Positions 30,394 through 41,147 of a stretch of DNA of 64,000 bases are shown piece by piece; position 1 is the stretch's first letter, and each line of letters opens with the position of its first letter. The stretch covers positions 124,001 to 188,000 of the forward strand of contig JADDMT010000011.1 of the NCBI GenBank assembly GCA_021401465.1, in the 5' to 3' direction. This DNA is from Teratosphaeria epicoccoides (taxonomy: Eukaryota > Ascomycota > Dothideomycetes > Mycosphaerellales > Teratosphaeriaceae). The position numbers and the translations under genes were made by a program. The notes below the pieces were generated by a model. It had not been told where the DNA came from, ran no database searches, and saw only the letters and a program-made list of their open reading frames with translations.

Positions 30394-33177
30394 TGTGGCC
30401 GCGCGAGCGAAGCCCAGGAGCTCACGGCCAGGGAATTGGTCGAAAAAGCATCTGAAAGCGGTTACTCACAGACTGCAGTCATCCCTCGATCGTGGCTAAC
30501 GCATACGTCGACTGGTGCTGACGTTCGAGTGTCTGTCCGCCTTCCCTAACAATGCAGCAAGCTCAGCGGCTCGTAGCTATTGTCTCCTGTATTCACGCGC
30601 TGTCAGAGATGCCCACAACCAATTGCGAATGTGCGATGTCGGCGACGTGTAAGCCGACAACGTGCAAGCTTCCTTTCCGTTGAGCTTCGACGTGTTTGCC
30701 TGGTACAGCGAGGCTCGTGAAGTGGGGTATGGGCAGCGGTACGTCGATAGGCTCCAATGAAAAATGAGGATGCTGCCGCACGGCAGTAGGGCGTCGACGA
30801 CGTCTATGTGGCGTTCTGTGATGTTGAGAAGGGTTTGTTTGCGGCCAAGGCAGCGCACGCAGGTGTAAGAGTAGCTGCTGGAGAGAAGATAGATGTCAGC
30901 ATGTACGTCGCAGGCATTGGTCAACAAATATCCGGGGTGTGCCACTCTCGAACCGTCGCTGGCCGAGACGGGCATGCGAGAGCATGAAAGCAGATGCCTT
31001 GGCACGGGCCAGAACACGACCAGATAGGGAACACAGAATGTGAAAAGGCATTGGCAGTTGCTGCAGGAAGCTGCCCTGGTCATGTCTGCGCGCTCGTGCC
31101 CATCACGTTCATGCCAGTCATGCAGCCTGGTGGTGCTGATCCGCACTGCAGGCCGAGACCGGTCGTCGCATGCGACTGTAGCAGAAAGAAGGCGCACTCA
31201 CCGTGCAGCTGTCTCAGACGGAGACGGCGGATAGCGGCAGTGTTGAGGCGCGAGCTGGCAGCTGGCAATCCTGACCGATTACGAATGGTGCAGTGATCGC
31301 TCGTGAATACTGGGGCAGTCGGCTTGCTTCGGAGTGCTCGGTGGCAGTCAGACGTGACCGCCTCGGGGGCAGCCTCGGTCTCTAAATGCTCGCGCAGGCG
31401 AAAAGGGATGTTCCAAGCCGGTGCGCGCCGTCTACCCAGCTGGTTGGGCGCGGCGACGGCGGCAGTTAGAAGCACAAAGGGCGGTGATGAGTTACAATGT
31501 GAGTGGGGTCAGGTTGATGTTCGTGCGACCAGTGATCGCGCTCAAGGTTTCTTCGCGGGGTCTGGGGACCAACTAGCGATGTAGGGCCGATCCTAAGTCT
31601 AGCTTGAGCGTACAGCGTACCGTGTACCACCTGTCAACTGTCGTCGTGCTTTGTGGTGAAAGTCGATAGAGTTATGGCGTCCCCGTGAGGCGACAACGGT
31701 GAAAGAAGAGAGCCGGGTGGAGAGTCGCGGATGCTGGAAGAGGATCTGTTTCGCCTGGGAGGCGGTGAGCTCAGACGCCCAAGAAGTACGGACGAATCAC
31801 CGTGTCGACTGACTTGGTGGGCTATGCAGGGCGGGATGACGCTGTCTGTTGGCGAGGACTGCCCAGGTGAAGGCCGCTTTGTGAGTATCCGCACGGCACG
31901 GCGGTACGCGCGCAATGCTTGGCCTGATGGTGAGGATGATGACGACGACGATGGTTGTGCTTGGATGTCCTCAACCCAAGGCTGACTGGAGTGCGCTGCG
32001 GGTATGTTGGCTGATTGAGGATGTATCGTATGGCGGCGATGATGGGAGCGGAAGACGACTTGTCTGAGAGCGCGCAGAGCCGCTTCTTATGTACTGTATG
32101 CAGCCATCTCGTTGCCGAGCTAGCTGCGCATCATCTGGGCAAGCAGGAACGGGGCAAAAGTGCACATTCACATAGGTCTCACTCGAGACGGGAGATGATG
32201 GTATGACTCAAGTGCGTCCGCGACCTGAAGGGCCGCATTTCTTTGAGCCACTCTGCTGGTATGTGCCTCCAAGGACGGTACGGGTGGCGAGTGAGCAGGA
32301 GAGGGGGGTCAAGGGCACTTCGAGGATGGCGTTGACAAGGTACTGGCATCGGTCATATCTTCACGCTTGAACCTTGAGCCACACCACCGGAAACTCGGTC
32401 AATCTGAGACAAACCGCCAAAGGGACGAGCATGACAGGCGGCTAGTGCGCGTTCTGTGATTACTGGTGTGTGAACGGCCGCTCGAGCATGCTTTTCCCAG
32501 GTCTCAGGTCCGGGCGACGGGCGTGCAGCAGTGTATCAGAGGAGAGTTTGGGGAAGCCCAGGTGGGCAAGTGCGCTCCAATCGGGAAAGCACAGCGGGAC
32601 CGGGACCGTCACGGCGATCGGCGAGTCGGCTCGGAGGCGGGACCAGACGCCCAGCTCCAGTCGCAAGCAGCGTACGATACAGGGAGGACCTTGGGAGGCA
32701 GCAGCCATATCACCAGTGTTTGCCGTTGCGCGCTGGACATGTGAGACCTGCATCACATACCAGCGCCGCAAACTGGAATCGCGATCCAAAATTGTCCGAC
32801 CAGCCTCGATCGACGCCGGGCATAGCGCTCCTTCCTCGCACTAGTCGGTAGCTCTTATCCTTGCCCTGCAGAGAGCCAGCTACCTCTACCACCACTCCCG
32901 CCCGAAGCTGTCCACCGGACCCGCCTGAAACGCCTGCGCACACCTGGGCAGCTGCGAGCTACTGTGACGTCTGCGAGCCTATACGAAACAGATTTGGTGT
33001 TCCAATCGGTTGATACGGCAGGAAGAGCCACGGGGCGATATTGATAAGCGAGCCCCCCATTAGGCACCACAATTCATTGATCACCAGCCTCGAAGCATAT
33101 GGCCCTTGTCAATACCTGATTACCCTTCCACCCTTTGCACCTCTAGTGGCTCCGGTCCACGCCATCGACGCGACGAT
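30394..33177. other. 2.8 kb gene-poor interval between divergent bHLH and SFT2 genes
   Basis: The longest frame here (30577-31197, minus, 206 codons) and the others show no domain, no consistent codon pattern and no splice-linked continuation that I can defend. The part nearest 30,400 may be a long 5' leader or promoter of the bHLH gene. Otherwise nothing seen. Confidence 0.4.
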
Positions 33178-34860
33178 ATGGCGAGCGCCTCATTCCGAGA
33201 CAGCATCAACAGCCTTGGCTGGTCAAGGCGACAAGAGCAGCCCGCCAACACACACAAACCTCTATTGGGAAGATTACAACAGTACAATCCATTTTCGAGC
33301 GAGGGAAATGTCAGATTGCCCACACATGAAGGCGAAGCACCGGGAGCGCCTCTGCCGGCGCGGACAAGACGAGAGGAGGAAGAGGGGTGGTTTGCGCGTA
33401 AGTCCTGACAATTCATATGAAGCTCTACGCGCGCAGATCCTGATTTGGGCCACACTCATACGCCGCAACTACGGAACGAGTGGCTTGGCGTGGAGAAAGC
33501 TCCTAGGCAGCGTTCCAACGCCGTCCAGGAAAAGGATCATCACGGCTGTGCATGGAAACGTCTGCATTGCGTACTGCAAGTCATTCGTGACGACAGTGGA
33601 GTCCCTGCGTCCACCTGCGCACTGCAGACGATCTGCCTAGGCATCCCTTAGCCTCGCAACGCGGCCATCCACTCAACATAGACATTCGGACGCCTTGATA
33701 GTAAAACATTGCTAATTCCGGGTCATCTGCAGTGAGTCGATGGGATCGCCTACTGGTGTTTGGCGGTCTCAACCTAGCAGCCGTCGCCTTATTCGTCGTC
33801 TGCTTCACCCTCCTACCCATCCTGAGCTTGCGACCCAGAAAGTTCGCAATACTGTACGTACACCTTTCCTAAGCTACCCTGTCAGTTTAGGCAGTTCGCC
33901 ACTTCCTGTTACGAATCCCTCCAACCAGGTGGGTGTGCGACAGGCCTCGTATTGCTCTCGTTCCCGGGCAGTGGAAGCATCATAGCCACCCGGCCCGTCA
34001 TTGTCCAATCGAGCCACGCGGCCACATCTTGGACGATCAGGTTGTCACTGGCTGCATATGCACACGCACTGGGCGCAGCCGCCTGACCACAAGCTCCGGG
34101 GTACAGGCTGCAGCCAACCGCTGCAAAGCATGGCCTGGCCCGCGCTCTGCATCTCTATGGTTGCCGGCGCATTGTCTACGGAATCACCAACATCCCTGCG
34201 CATTCACATCTATCTATCTACTTATCTGCAATAGATGCAAAATCCTTTCTTATCACCGTCCGGCACGCTAACGATTGGTCAGATGGTCCATGGCGTCCGC
34301 GCTATTCCTGAGCTCGTGGGCGGTCATGATGGGACCGGTCGTCTATGGTAAGCTCACCACACCCTCTCGCACAATACCCTTGTGGCTTGTTCCCTCAATC
34401 ATGTCTTGTCGATCCGGGGCGTGGCTGGGCTGTAGTGCTTGCACAAAGTCTTGTGCTGATCAAGCTCGCAGTGCGTCACTTGTTATCGCAAGAGCGGCTT
34501 CCGTTCACCGCGACTTACTTTGGCGCCATCGCCCTCACACTGTATTTCGCCGTCGGTGTAAGTCATTCCCCCGTTTCCCGTTGTGGAACCTAATATAGTA
34601 TGCATAATGCTATTGTTCGGAGTGAGGCGCTCGCCGCTTGCCGCTGCTAAAAGCTCCGAGCTGCTCAAGTCTCGAAAGAAAGCTTGCTGACACTACTGCT
34701 GTTGAAGCTCCGAAGCACAGTCTTGACTCTGCTCACATCTATTGTGCAAGTTGTTGCTCTGGTGTGGTATCTCGTCTCCTACTTCCCAATGGGCAGTCAA
34801 GGCCTGCGATTCGCCGCAAGCTTCGGTGGCAATAGAATAGCTGCATGGATGAGGGACTGA
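33178..34860 (+). CDS. SFT2: Vesicle transport protein SFT2 (Golgi), five exons
   Basis: Four-helix Golgi membrane protein that helps fusion of endosome-derived vesicles with the Golgi. No single frame shows it. Exons inferred: 33178-33397, 33733-33853, 34283-34347, 34472-34557 and 34708-34860, all phase-consistent, total 214 aa. The cytosolic N-terminus is MASASFRDSINSLGWSRR. Helices are visible in WDRLLVFGGLNLAAVALF..CFTLLPILSLRPRKFAIL, WSMASALFLSSWAVMMGPVVY, PFTATYFGAIALTLYFAVG and TSIVQVVALVWYLVSYFPMG. RPRKFAIL, GPVVY and SYFPMGSQGLRFAA are strong SFT2 family signatures. Introns of 335 and 429 nt are long for this window. The join RPRKFAI-L-W splits the Leu codon CT|A. Confidence 0.93.
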
Positions 34861-36235
34861 TCATCATCTTCGAGCATATCTGCACATGTGCGGTACGCTA
34901 CCAGAGCATCACAAGATCTGCATTACTCAGTCTTTCTCAAACAAGCGAATTCCAGGTTGTCTCGACCCTCGCTCCCTGTCGAGGTACAGAACCCGGAACG
35001 GTATACGCTCGCGACGTCACCCAACCAGCTCCCCACTTATTTCGCCGCGCGTGGGACAACATCTCCACCAACACATCTAACGTCTCATTCACCGACGTCG
35101 GGAATGGTCGTGATCGGTATCCTCGCGCTCGAAGATAACACCAAGTGACCCACGCCTTGCTCATCTTCCTGCTTCCTCCCATCATTCCGCTCCACTGCTC
35201 CAATCTCAATGCCGATCGTGTCGCCTCTCTGCTTAGCTGCAGCCTGGCCGACCGTCTGACTCGTCTACCTACAGCCGAGATGACCTGCAAAACCCCGGCC
35301 AGCTCGGCTCTGGCCTGAGAGCAAAGAAGCTCTGGATAACATGATCAACATCTGGCCCAGCAGCTGCACATGTATCATGCTACAGCGATACCTTGCTTTT
35401 GCGCAATTTCCTGCTCGTCGCAATTCGATGAGAACGGTATCATCGGAGACGATCGTTCATCAACATTATCGTCAGGCCATGATATATATTCGCGGTATCC
35501 ACATCCAGAGTGGGGGGGCGCGTACACGCTTTCACATGCAGATTAAGCCCTCTGCGCGCTACTCGGAGATGATTAGTCGCAGTTTGAGTTCCACGCTTGA
35601 GCATAGCGTGAGATGGCTGAGGGGGGTGAGCCGAAGTTGTCGGCCTTTCATCCGTATGTTGTGTATCATGATGGCCGAGCTAGTCTGGTCGACAATGTAG
35701 TGACGACAAAAGATTGCGAAGTTGCACAAGGTGTGGGTGCAAGTGGATAGTCCAATCTCGTTTGGAGGTCATGAGTCGTGATCATGCCATCGAAATTTGG
35801 TCGAGCTCCGCCTGAATCCCGGGCCCCGGGGCAAGACGGCGAATCTGATGCGTTTAGCCTTTGAGCCTGCAGCGGTCAGATGTGGCTGTCTCCTGAGAGC
35901 TGGGTAGGATCGAAGGTTTCGTTCACCGCCACGTATGGAGCTGGATGCGTTCGCATCAGTTCGGAACGGACCACAGGGGTGGACAAAGGTCGACGGGAGA
36001 GCAGCAGGAGATGTGCCAAATTTCACAAGCCCAGGTGGTCAAGCTGTAGCGTGAGAAGTCTGACCATCGAGCTGTCCGAAGCCCGAATGTCAGTCCTTCA
36101 AGCCTCACTTCTCGAAGTCTTCGCACGCGTGGTCAGACGGGCCGTCCGCGAGCCACGCCAATCGATCCTCCGCGCCTCTCGCGGGCTGCCATCTATCGCT
36201 GTGCTCATACGGCAAAGTGAGATCTTGACAAGCTT
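34861..36235. other. Convergent gene-poor interval
   Basis: A 1.37 kb stretch between SFT2 and the glycosyltransferase 3' ends. Short frames only, without recognisable domains. Nothing supported. Confidence 0.45.
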
Positions 36236-37795
36236 TCAAGGCAGGATCCAATCACCCTGATCGCCACACTGATCCAGCTGTTCAGTAAGCTTGTGAATCC
36301 TTCCAAGCATCCATCCAGACACGATGTCCTCGTCTTTACTCTTCGCTCCGAGCCTCGGTGTGGTGGCAGTCTTACACACACCACTTCCGTAAGAGTATTG
36401 GAAGCAATGGCGAATGTCCTCGCATACAGCTCGACAAGCCAACGCAGAGTCGACGGGCTGCCCCTCTTGTGGCTCATTCGATGCATCATCCCAGCCCTCT
36501 TTCTCGTGAAGGAGCTGGGGCTGAATCCACATTTTGAACACATCGCTATGCCGTATGGGGCCCGCATTGCTCGAGCCCTCCTCCCCTGCAATCCAGGCTT
36601 GTTCAAAAGCGAAGAGCGCGTCGATGGTTTCTGACTTTGCAAGATGGTATGACACTGCCGGATAACACCAAAGCTTCTTGTCATACCCGATCTCCTGCCA
36701 ATCCCTGACGGTTGGGTCGCGCTCCTGGATCATCGGGAAAGCCCAAACAAGTTCCACACCAATCTCCTGAAGGAGTGCGCCGAGAACACAGTCGCCGGCC
36801 CAGTGAGCTGATGCATTATGATCCCAGCGTTCCTGGTTCGCCTCGTATTCGGCGGCAGCCGCGTGCATAGCTGCTGAAGAGAGAATATAGCCAGAGCCGC
36901 CATGCGCAAACAATTGACCGTTGATTGCGGTGGGGTTTCCCATGTAAACCATGTTCTCAGGATTGAGCCGTTGGACCCACTGCAGCAGATTGGATTGGAT
37001 AATGTAGGTATCGGCGTCAGTGAAGACATACCACTTGGCGTTAGGTACCTGCTTGAGCGTCTTCCCGATCATAGGAAGAAACTTCATCTTGTCAAGACGC
37101 CACTTACCATCGCTCATGTTCCCGTACGGTGGTGCCGACTTGGAATAGTCACTTGAGCTCAGATCTGACTGATCCAGGACGCCTCGGCCACCGTCCTTGA
37201 GCCTTCGCCACAGCTCGAACGAGTCATCGCCAATTCGAATGTCCTCGGTGACTAGGTCCAGGGCATCGTGGATCGTATGGCCTTCCAGTACCTCGCCAAA
37301 GTCGCTGAAGATCAAATGGTGCTTGTAGCAATGAGCCGTTGTCCGGAAGTGCACAGGCAGCTTTTCCAAGGCTTCTGTAGATCCAGTCTTGATGATTAAA
37401 ACGACATCATCGGCTCCCTGAAGGCCTACGCAAGGGAGAGGGTCTCGCGTCCACGAATTAGCACTCTGCTGCTCGTCGTCCTGCCCGAAGTCTTCGCCAC
37501 CCTCCAATCCCTTCCCATCATCCTCCCACTCGTCCTCAATATCCAGCATCTCAACCGGCGGCACAGCAAGACTGTCTCTGCTCCTCTCATCCGCCATCGG
37601 ATGCCTGACCCTCGCATACGTCCCCCTCGCCGACATCGACGTGGGCCGATACACCCACCTCCATCCCGGCCCGAACCAAAAGAACCCCACAAGCACCACC
37701 GCCACAACCAAGAACGTATTCGACGAAACTCTAGTCCTCGTCATCCTCGACCTCCTCATCAGACCGCCTACAATCAGTAGCGAAAGCAATCCCAT
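36236..37795 (-). CDS. Type II membrane glycosyltransferase, GT31/Fringe-like
   Basis: Golgi sugar transferase; the exact sugar is unknown. About 519 aa from the ATG at 37795 (MGLLSLLIVGGLMRR), with a second candidate at 37744 (MTRTRVSSNTF). A single helix (NTFLVVAVVLVGFFWFG) after a basic cluster gives type II topology. The lumenal part contains VVLIIKTGSTEALEKLPVHF, a GT-A donor-site motif FTDADTYI (the D-x-D that binds the metal-UDP-sugar), and HGGSGYILS plus WAGDCVLGALL, which line the active site in Fringe-type enzymes. The C-terminal 60 residues (CRAVCEDIRHCFQYSYGSGVC) form a Cys-rich PAN/apple-like module seen in fungal members. No intron is needed. Codons in the first 120 residues are strongly G-rich on the coding strand. 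Confidence 0.82.
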   Translation of the reverse strand: MGLLSLLIVGGLMRRSRMTRTRVSSNTFLVVAVVLVGFFWFGPGWRWVYRPTSMSARGTYARVRHPMADERSRDSLAVPPVEMLDIEDEWEDDGKGLEGGEDFGQDDEQQSANSWTRDPLPCVGLQGADDVVLIIKTGSTEALEKLPVHFRTTAHCYKHHLIFSDFGEVLEGHTIHDALDLVTEDIRIGDDSFELWRRLKDGGRGVLDQSDLSSSDYSKSAPPYGNMSDGKWRLDKMKFLPMIGKTLKQVPNAKWYVFTDADTYIIQSNLLQWVQRLNPENMVYMGNPTAINGQLFAHGGSGYILSSAAMHAAAAEYEANQERWDHNASAHWAGDCVLGALLQEIGVELVWAFPMIQERDPTVRDWQEIGYDKKLWCYPAVSYHLAKSETIDALFAFEQAWIAGEEGSSNAGPIRHSDVFKMWIQPQLLHEKEGWDDASNEPQEGQPVDSALACRAVCEDIRHCFQYSYGSGVCKTATTPRLGAKSKDEDIVSGWMLGRIHKLTEQLDQCGDQGDWILP

Positions 37796-39004
37796 TGTCC
37801 AACCTGCACGGAGATAAGAAAAACAATCGCCCACCTTCAGGTGCTGCACAGATAGGTGCAGCGGCGGCCGCCATTGTGATCTACACGGTCTCCTAAGTAA
37901 GCCCACTCGGGTACAAGGAGAGGGAGACACACACTACGTTAGTATAGAGCGGCAGGGAACACCTATCCAGATACTTGGAAGGCTTGTTGAGCGCGTCTCA
38001 AATTTCCTGGTAGGAGGTGTTGCGGGACGGAAAGGTGAGTTTTGCAAGAATACATTTTAGCCGTTGTTTCGCTTTTCATTTCTCATGATTGGACGGCGTC
38101 GAGCCTATAGATTCAAGGATGATCCACGGTATAGGACAAAGGAAATTGCAGCGTCTAAATGACACCGCCGAAGCAGCCAAAGCCATGAGTAGTGAATGCC
38201 CCCCCCCCCCCTTTTGTTTCGGAATCCTTCTCGCCAACAATAACAAGAGAGGGGAGGACGAGGTGGCTTCCATGGCGTTCATGTACTTTGGCTGAACCGC
38301 ACCGAATAGGGTTCTGATCGCCAAGTTGCCAGCACATCTAGCGCGACCAGAAATCTCCCGCCTGCGCCATCACGTGTGCTGTATCTCCGTGCCACGCAGC
38401 AGCAAGACAATGATAATGATGGGAGATTGGCGTCAGACTACCCGATTAGCCGTGTGTTACGGATGCGCATGGAACAAGTGCTTGCAGTAGTGCATGAACG
38501 CCGTGAACGAAAGACCAACCAACGCGGCGAGCCGCATGGGCCCTACAGTATTGATCCCTCGACGCAAGCGCTGACACCACTGATGCACAAAACACCCATA
38601 TGATACACTTCAACAGATCTGTCTACCTTGGTGCTCTCCACACAATGAACGCCGCAAAAGCGTACAGAGGCTGCTGCTCCATACAACGCGCTGGACTCCT
38701 CACTTCTCAATTGTTCTTCCATGCTCCAAAAGCAAAAATGACAGCAGAAAAAACATTCATAGCTTGCAACAAAACACGCCCTTGATCATGCATGCTCTGA
38801 CAAATTCTCAAGTCCGCTTGCTCGATCGCAAAACCGCTGTACCTAGTAGTAGAACTGTCGACCGAATCGCATATAGGGTATCACAAGGAGGACAGGCCAG
38901 CATCGAATCCGTTCTGTTCTGACGCCGCCCGATGCCTGCTGCTGCAGATGATCACCGCAAGCCAATGACGCTCTGCGAGACACCCAATTGTAAGCACAGG
39001 GTCT
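37796..39004. other. Intergenic with a C13 tract
   Basis: A 1.2 kb stretch. It contains a run of 13 C near 38199-38211, which may be a length-variable site. Short frames only; nothing recognised. Confidence 0.45.
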
Positions 39005-40785
39005 TCAGAAACTTTCCCACTTGACTTCGACCTGGACGCCAAGACCAAGACCAAGCAAGAGCATCATCGCCATCTCAAGATGAATCGCTCAAACTCGGGC
39101 TTCTTGATCCTAGAATCAAAGGGTGCACTCACCATCTCCAAAGTCCAAACCCGCCGTATCCAGACCTTCAGCGTCCCCTCGACGCCTTCGACATTATTCA
39201 GCTCAACGCCTTCCCACCAGCACCGTCGAGCCGGCTTGCGCCAGAAAAGGAGCAGCTTCTGTGCCATGCCGACTGCGTTGCTGTTGGCAGCTTCGCCTCG
39301 GATGTCGGTGCGCAGGCGCGCGAGGGCGATGGAGCAGATGACCGCTTTGTTGGGCTCGGCAGCGCGGTGGCCCCAGGTGTCTGCGTGGTCAAATCCACTG
39401 GGATTTGTTAGCCGACTGTGTCGAGATAGTGATGTGATCGAGATGCGGAGGTCGATCTAATGCTTACCCAGCCGTCAACATCTCGATAAGATGCTGCTCG
39501 GTAGTGCCTGGCTCCTCGCTCTTCCTAAGTCCCGAGAATATGCCGTCTTGCTGCAAAAGCGCCCTGCCGGCGGCTCGCTTGACGTCAATCATCTCAGTCT
39601 GCTCGATATCTCTTCGCGGTGGTATTGCGTAAAAGTCAAGGTCTTCGCGTAATACTATAATCCCAGCTCGGTCTTGTAGCATGTCTCGAGCATTTCCAGG
39701 CATAGGCTCAATCGGCATCGTTTGATTCTGACCCATTGAATCTTGGCTCGAGTCGTCTGTTGACGACTGTGGAATCGTCTGCGCCACGTTCCGGAAGAAC
39801 TCAAGCATGTATTGCAGGGATGTGGGATCGTACTGTATATGATAAACAATGTCAGATATGTATACATCTTGGTTGGACAGCACTTTTGTGATGTCCTGGA
39901 TAGAGACATTCCCGCGGGCGGCCACTTGAGTCATCACGCGAGTCGCCCTATTTGGTTGGTGGGTGCTTACGTCGACTGGATATACATCGCCATCGTGGTA
40001 GCTATTCATGTGGCCGTCTGGAAGGAGTCCATTGGGGAACAACGAGAGGAGCACAAACTCCGGCAGAGTCAGGAGCTCGTCTCTGGAAAGTGTGAAGCGC
40101 GCGCCGCTGCTGCTGTTAGCATCAGTATCGCGATTGCACAGTTATTGCGAGTAGCCTACCGCAGCTCGAGCGTGATATTCTCGTCCGATGCTGTCGTGTA
40201 TTAGCCTGCTATCCCCTCCAGTAGCTCTGCATACCACTCACAACCAAGCGTCGTGTTCAGAGGAGCAGGGCCGCCTTGATGCACCTGCGTAATGATGCTC
40301 GCCGCACCTCCTGCCGCCGCCATGACGTACGTAAAGCCTTCTAGCGGACTCGAACCCTCAGTATACGGAGGCGGAGGCTCGCCGTCGTCTAAATCCTTGC
40401 TAGACTGCCCGTCCTTGGTATCTCTCGGAAGCGCAGCCTTGGTCTCGGCAACAACAGAAGACGCCGCTTCGCTTTCCTCGAACGACGGCGCGGGTCCGCT
40501 GGGAAGCGCGGTTGCGATGGAAGACTCGCTGGCGCGCTCGGTGACTAGCGCTCGATACGGGTCGGAGGGCGAGGGCGCGGGAAAGTAGCGCGAGGGGAAG
40601 TTGTGGGAGGAGAAGGGCGGAGGGGATTCAGCCGAAGCTGAGGACGGCTCGTCCTGGCGCTCGGGGTGCGCTGGCTCCTGGTCGAGTCGGAAGTGAGGGT
40701 CGACGTCGGTCTTGCCGAGGACGGTGTCGTGCGCGTGGGCGCGCGGAGAGGGGGTGGTGTGGACGGAGGACGCGGATGAATCCAC
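39005..40785 (-). CDS. WHI2: WHI2-like BTB-fold stress-response phosphatase activator
   Basis: Orthologue-like to Whi2, which partners the Psr1 phosphatase and promotes the general stress response and growth arrest. Exon 1 starts at 40785 with a long Ser/Pro-rich disordered N-terminus and the conserved FTYVMAAAGGAASIITQVHQGG. Short exons then give SSDENITLELR, joined to GARFTLSRDELLTLPEFVLLSLFPNG, the BTB/POZ core. A 138 nt stop-free intron (after DGDVYPVD, before YDPTSLQYMLEFF) follows, then a long exon to LIEMLTAGG. A last part reads FDHADTWGHRAAEPNKAV..AQKLLLFWRKPARRCWWEGVEL. The C-terminal end is unclear: one join after RRVWTLEM gives a stop at 39005, while reading on gives 39064. The gene is upstream of the CLC gene on the same strand in reverse order. 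Confidence 0.82.
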
Positions 40786-41147
40786 GGTGCTGGCTGGCGG
40801 TGGATGGTGTCGGTGGAGCAGGGTTGGCGTGTTACGCGCGTGTCACGGGTGGTGGAAGTCTGGCAAACATGTGCGAGGGTGACAAATTCGCGAGCAAGAG
40901 CTTGTTCGGCCGTTGCACGGGTAGCGACAAGTTCAATGGTGTGTTCAGACCGCAGGTTGCACCGGTCATTGGTGAAGCTTCCGGCGGCCAAGCACTCGCG
41001 ACCCGACAGTCTGGAGAATCAAGCGCCCGCTGGCACGTGTTGTCCGAGCCAGACAATCAAAGGATTAATGGTAAGATATTTCAAGCATGATTCAGGTACT
41101 GCAAGAAGCACATATCACACTCTCGGCCAACATGAGTTACGACCATA
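40786..41147. other. Intergenic
   Basis: A 362 bp stretch between the start of the WHI2-like gene and the 3' end of the CLC gene. Nothing recognised. Confidence 0.5.

Noticed and set aside
30577..31197. 206-codon minus-strand frame upstream of the bHLH gene
   Set aside because: No domain, composition unlike neighbouring genes, and overlapping frames on both strands.
37930..39000. Small coding frames around 38,089-38,785
   Set aside because: Short, no start context, no domain; one is caused by the C13 tract.
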